Below, piece by piece: positions 61,654 to 64,000 of a stretch of 64,000 bases of DNA. The DNA is from Durusdinium trenchii (Eukaryota; Sar; Dinophyceae; Suessiales; Symbiodiniaceae): assembly GCA_963970005.1 (NCBI GenBank), contig CAXAMN010025628.1, forward strand, positions 663,518 through 727,517. The letters run 5' to 3'. The first letter of the stretch is position 1. Every line of letters starts with the position of its first letter. A model generated the notes under the pieces. The model was not told the DNA's origin, made no database searches, and saw only the letters and a list, made by a program, of their open reading frames with translations. Both the position numbers and the translations under genes were made by a program.

Positions 61654-62208
61654 ATGGGTGGTTTCATTATATATGCTACTAGTATCTTCTTGCTCCTAGT
61701 AACAAGGGCATCGCCACTAGGAGCAAGGGCATTACTACTACTACTACTACTACTACTACTAGCACGAAGCTACAGTAGCAATTGGGGGCGCGATGCCCAA
61801 ACAGCTACTAGTCAAGCATCTCTTCCTTTCGTTGGACCCAAAGATCCCAAACCAACACAATCTTTCGTTCTTACCCCGGTGCTTGCTTTAACGGTTACAC
61901 CGTTAGGCGGGAGCAATGTAGGCGGTCGATGGATCAAACACCCGATACAGAGAAGATGGAAAAGTTATCCGACCATTCTGGTGGTAGGGGGCTCTTATTC
62001 ATCAACAGTCTGCACAACTGCTTGGGCGATCGCGACCCAGGTTCTTGGTTCAGGCGATTCTGCCATGGACCCAGTGCATAGTAACCTAGTAGACCGGGCG
62101 TTGGGGCTTGCAGCCTCAGCTTGGTGGGATAGAACGATTCGGGGAAAGGGACACGCAAGAAATTCAATGGCATTGTTTGGAGGATTTGCATTGACCTACA
62201 CCTTTTGA
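61654..62208 (+). CDS. Hypothetical ORF partly made of repeat
   Basis: A 184-codon frame whose Leu-rich N-terminus is encoded by the minisatellite and the (CTA)n tract, so it is not good evidence of a signal peptide. The rest (PILVVGGS-like and VSLVDRALGLAASAWWD-like segments) has moderate protein character but no recognised domain. Confidence 0.22.
   Translation: MGGFIIYATSIFLLLVTRASPLGARALLLLLLLLLLARSYSSNWGRDAQTATSQASLPFVGPKDPKPTQSFVLTPVLALTVTPLGGSNVGGRWIKHPIQRRWKSYPTILVVGGSYSSTVCTTAWAIATQVLGSGDSAMDPVHSNLVDRALGLAASAWWDRTIRGKGHARNSMALFGGFALTYTF
61676..61770 (+). repeat. Minisatellite patch and (CTA)n tract
   Basis: CTAGTAACAAGGGCATCGCC then ACTAGGAGCAAGGGCATTAC, followed by about ten CTA trinucleotides (to 61760). 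The array suggests that CTA slippage can seed the minisatellite family. Confidence 0.85.
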
Positions 62209-64000
62209 TGACAACCTCCCTTTCGTTGGGGGATTAGTTCGTGAGTATCCCTTGTGTTGCCGATTTGGAAAAAACCAGCAGTGCGTGATCCAGACCACCC
62301 GAGACAGGGCAGTTTCTCACATGTCATGTGAGTCATGAGGGACACCTTGCTCGTCACTCCAAAACAGCAACAAATACAGGTGGGCAGATCATGTTGTGAG
62401 GCTCCCGGTGTGTCAGAAGTTGAGGTATCGGGTGAGACTCGTCGCGAACACTTGGGCCAGATTCCGATCCCTTGTAGTGGTTACTGTACATATTGGTTTC
62501 CATGCAAGACTGAAAGAGAACGGCGTCCCTACTTCGCACGTCTCCCTTCCACCGCGTTAAAACAACGACTTCCACCCCGGCCCCGGCCCCAGCCGTTTTG
62601 GGGAGCGCCCAGCGCCGGAGCGCCTGCCTTGAGGTCCATCTTTGCCTTCGGCGCCATGTGCTACGACGCCTTCCCTTGGGTGCCCTGGTGCGAACCCGGT
62701 TGCGGTGGGTTCCACCGTGGCGAAGGGGTTGGAAGAAGGAGATCATCCAAAAGACAGCTGGCCATGTCTATGACATTGTTGAATGGGTCAAGTGCTGAGT
62801 GGATTTTAGGATGCTCATCGACTTTTGTCCAAGGTGTTGATCACCGATATCCTTTGGCGAGTGTCGCAAAGATGGGTTGAACCAAGGTACGAACTTGAGC
62901 AAAAGACCAACCTCCTCAGCAAGCTAAGACAGCAAAGACATGCAAAGACCCTTTCTATGCACGTTGGCTGATGCTTCTGCACCACATCGTGCAATCGGAT
63001 GCGAGAGGGACATCCTTTTGATCTCATGATTGATGAGCTTCAAGCCTTCGGGGCGTTGGGCAAACCAAAAGGCCTACGTCCAGTCTCAGCCGTTTGGATG
63101 TGTTGGATTGAAAGGAGTGGTTTTCGACGCCTTGAGCGAGGTCGTAAGCTGAGGTTCCACTGCACCTCATGTCTTTGCACATGGATTGTACTAGTCTGGA
63201 CTTCTCCCTATACCGATTAATGCACGGGCCCCCAATGGGACTCTTTGTCACCAATGGGACTCTTTGTCGCCAAGGTGCCAGACCTCAAGTGGGTCGGCAT
63301 CAACAAAGCAGGTGGGGACAGATGGAATCACCCGTGCCCCAAAAAAGGCTGTGGCCGTTTTGGAGAGGCCTTCGAGGTAGTCGGCAGTCAATTTGGAATC
63401 ACCAGGATGATCAGGAAGTCTATCAATCAGATCAATCAGGATGTTTTTGACAGAAAGTTTTTTTGACAGAAAGGTGTCGAAGTCAGATGCCCGAACTGTT
63501 CGTGAAGTACTGAAACTAAAGGCCATTGGGCTGAGCCTGGTTCGGCCTGTCGGATTGCGGCTGCAAACTGCCCAGAGACCATGATGGGTCTCTCAAGCAC
63601 AGTGGTCCTTGAAGGTTGTTGCAGAAGTAAGGACTTGGCGGGGATGGAGGCCCAATTCAATGAACATCATTCTAGCGGCTTCCCGATGAAATCCTTTTGT
63701 GTTTCATCGTGTTTCATGCATTGGTGCTGTAGCTCCATTTCGGCACTCATTCATCACGACATATGGTGTGTGTGTGTGGGTGTGTCTCCGCATATCACCA
63801 AGACACCGCGCCTACATTCATGTTTGGGTGGCGTGCGCCATTAATGCTCAATGCTGCATGATGTCTTCCTGTATATCATTGTTTAACCATTTGTGCAAAC
63901 TACCCAGTTACAATTTATGTACACTCTTTTTAAATATAAGAATATACAAGATACATCTCAGTTTATAGCCCAGTTATCACACGCATTGGATGGCGGTTTT
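62209..64000. other. Right end of window, weak ORFs only
   Basis: A 181-codon plus frame (62335-62880) with a Pro/Arg-rich centre and a Cys/Trp-rich CYDAFPWVPWCEPGCGGFHR is the longest, without a recognised domain. Short duplications occur at about 63231-63270 (20-bp CCAATGGGACTCTTTGTC unit) and 63446-63474 (TTTTTGACAGAAAG). A TG microsatellite lies near 63765. Confidence 0.4.

Overview
The window looks like nuclear DNA of a dinoflagellate, most probably of the Symbiodiniaceae type. This is inferred, not proven. The signs are two copia-class LTR retrotransposons, long gene-poor stretches with short exon-like islands, (TA)n, (GA)n and (CA)n microsatellites, and a dispersed minisatellite built on CTACTAGGAGCAAGG. 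There is a 10-base N gap at 34273-34282. I recognise no prokaryotic operon, rRNA, tRNA or CRISPR array. Cellular genes here would be split by many introns, so most calls outside the transposons are single candidate exons.

Layout. 1-19.5 kb is gene-poor. It holds simple repeats, two copies of an 85-bp foldback element in opposite orientation (5.5 and 9.7 kb), a few exon-like ORFs and a 40-bp minisatellite (18.5 kb). 19,509-27,888 is copia element 1 (+ strand): 205/199-bp LTRs, a CATAT target duplication, then gag, protease, a methyltransferase-like domain, integrase, reverse transcriptase-RNase H and an extra 3' ORF. 28.1 kb holds a 21-bp repeat that reads as protein heptads. 33.5-36.0 kb holds parts of a sulfotransferase-like gene whose stem region is an 84-bp coding tandem repeat interrupted by the N gap. 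36,197-43,992 is copia element 2 (- strand): identical 164-bp LTRs, the same primer-binding site, the same methyltransferase-like domain, and an added SAP-like plus ExoX-C-like module. 44,090-46,070 is an AT-rich element bounded by perfect 38-bp terminal inverted repeats. 46-64 kb is again gene-poor, with scattered candidate exons on both strands, further minisatellite patches, and a second heptad repeat at 58.2 kb.

How the parts work together. Each copia element encodes what a retrotransposon needs to copy itself: a Gag shell, a protease to cut the polyprotein, a reverse transcriptase-RNase H primed by a tRNA at the 14-nt primer site, and a DD35E integrase. Both copies carry frame breaks, many at homopolymer runs, so neither reads through as given. 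The main novelty candidate is the conserved methyltransferase-like domain between protease and integrase in both elements. The second is the unclassified AT-rich inverted-repeat element beside element 2. The third is the nearly identical 85-bp foldback pair.
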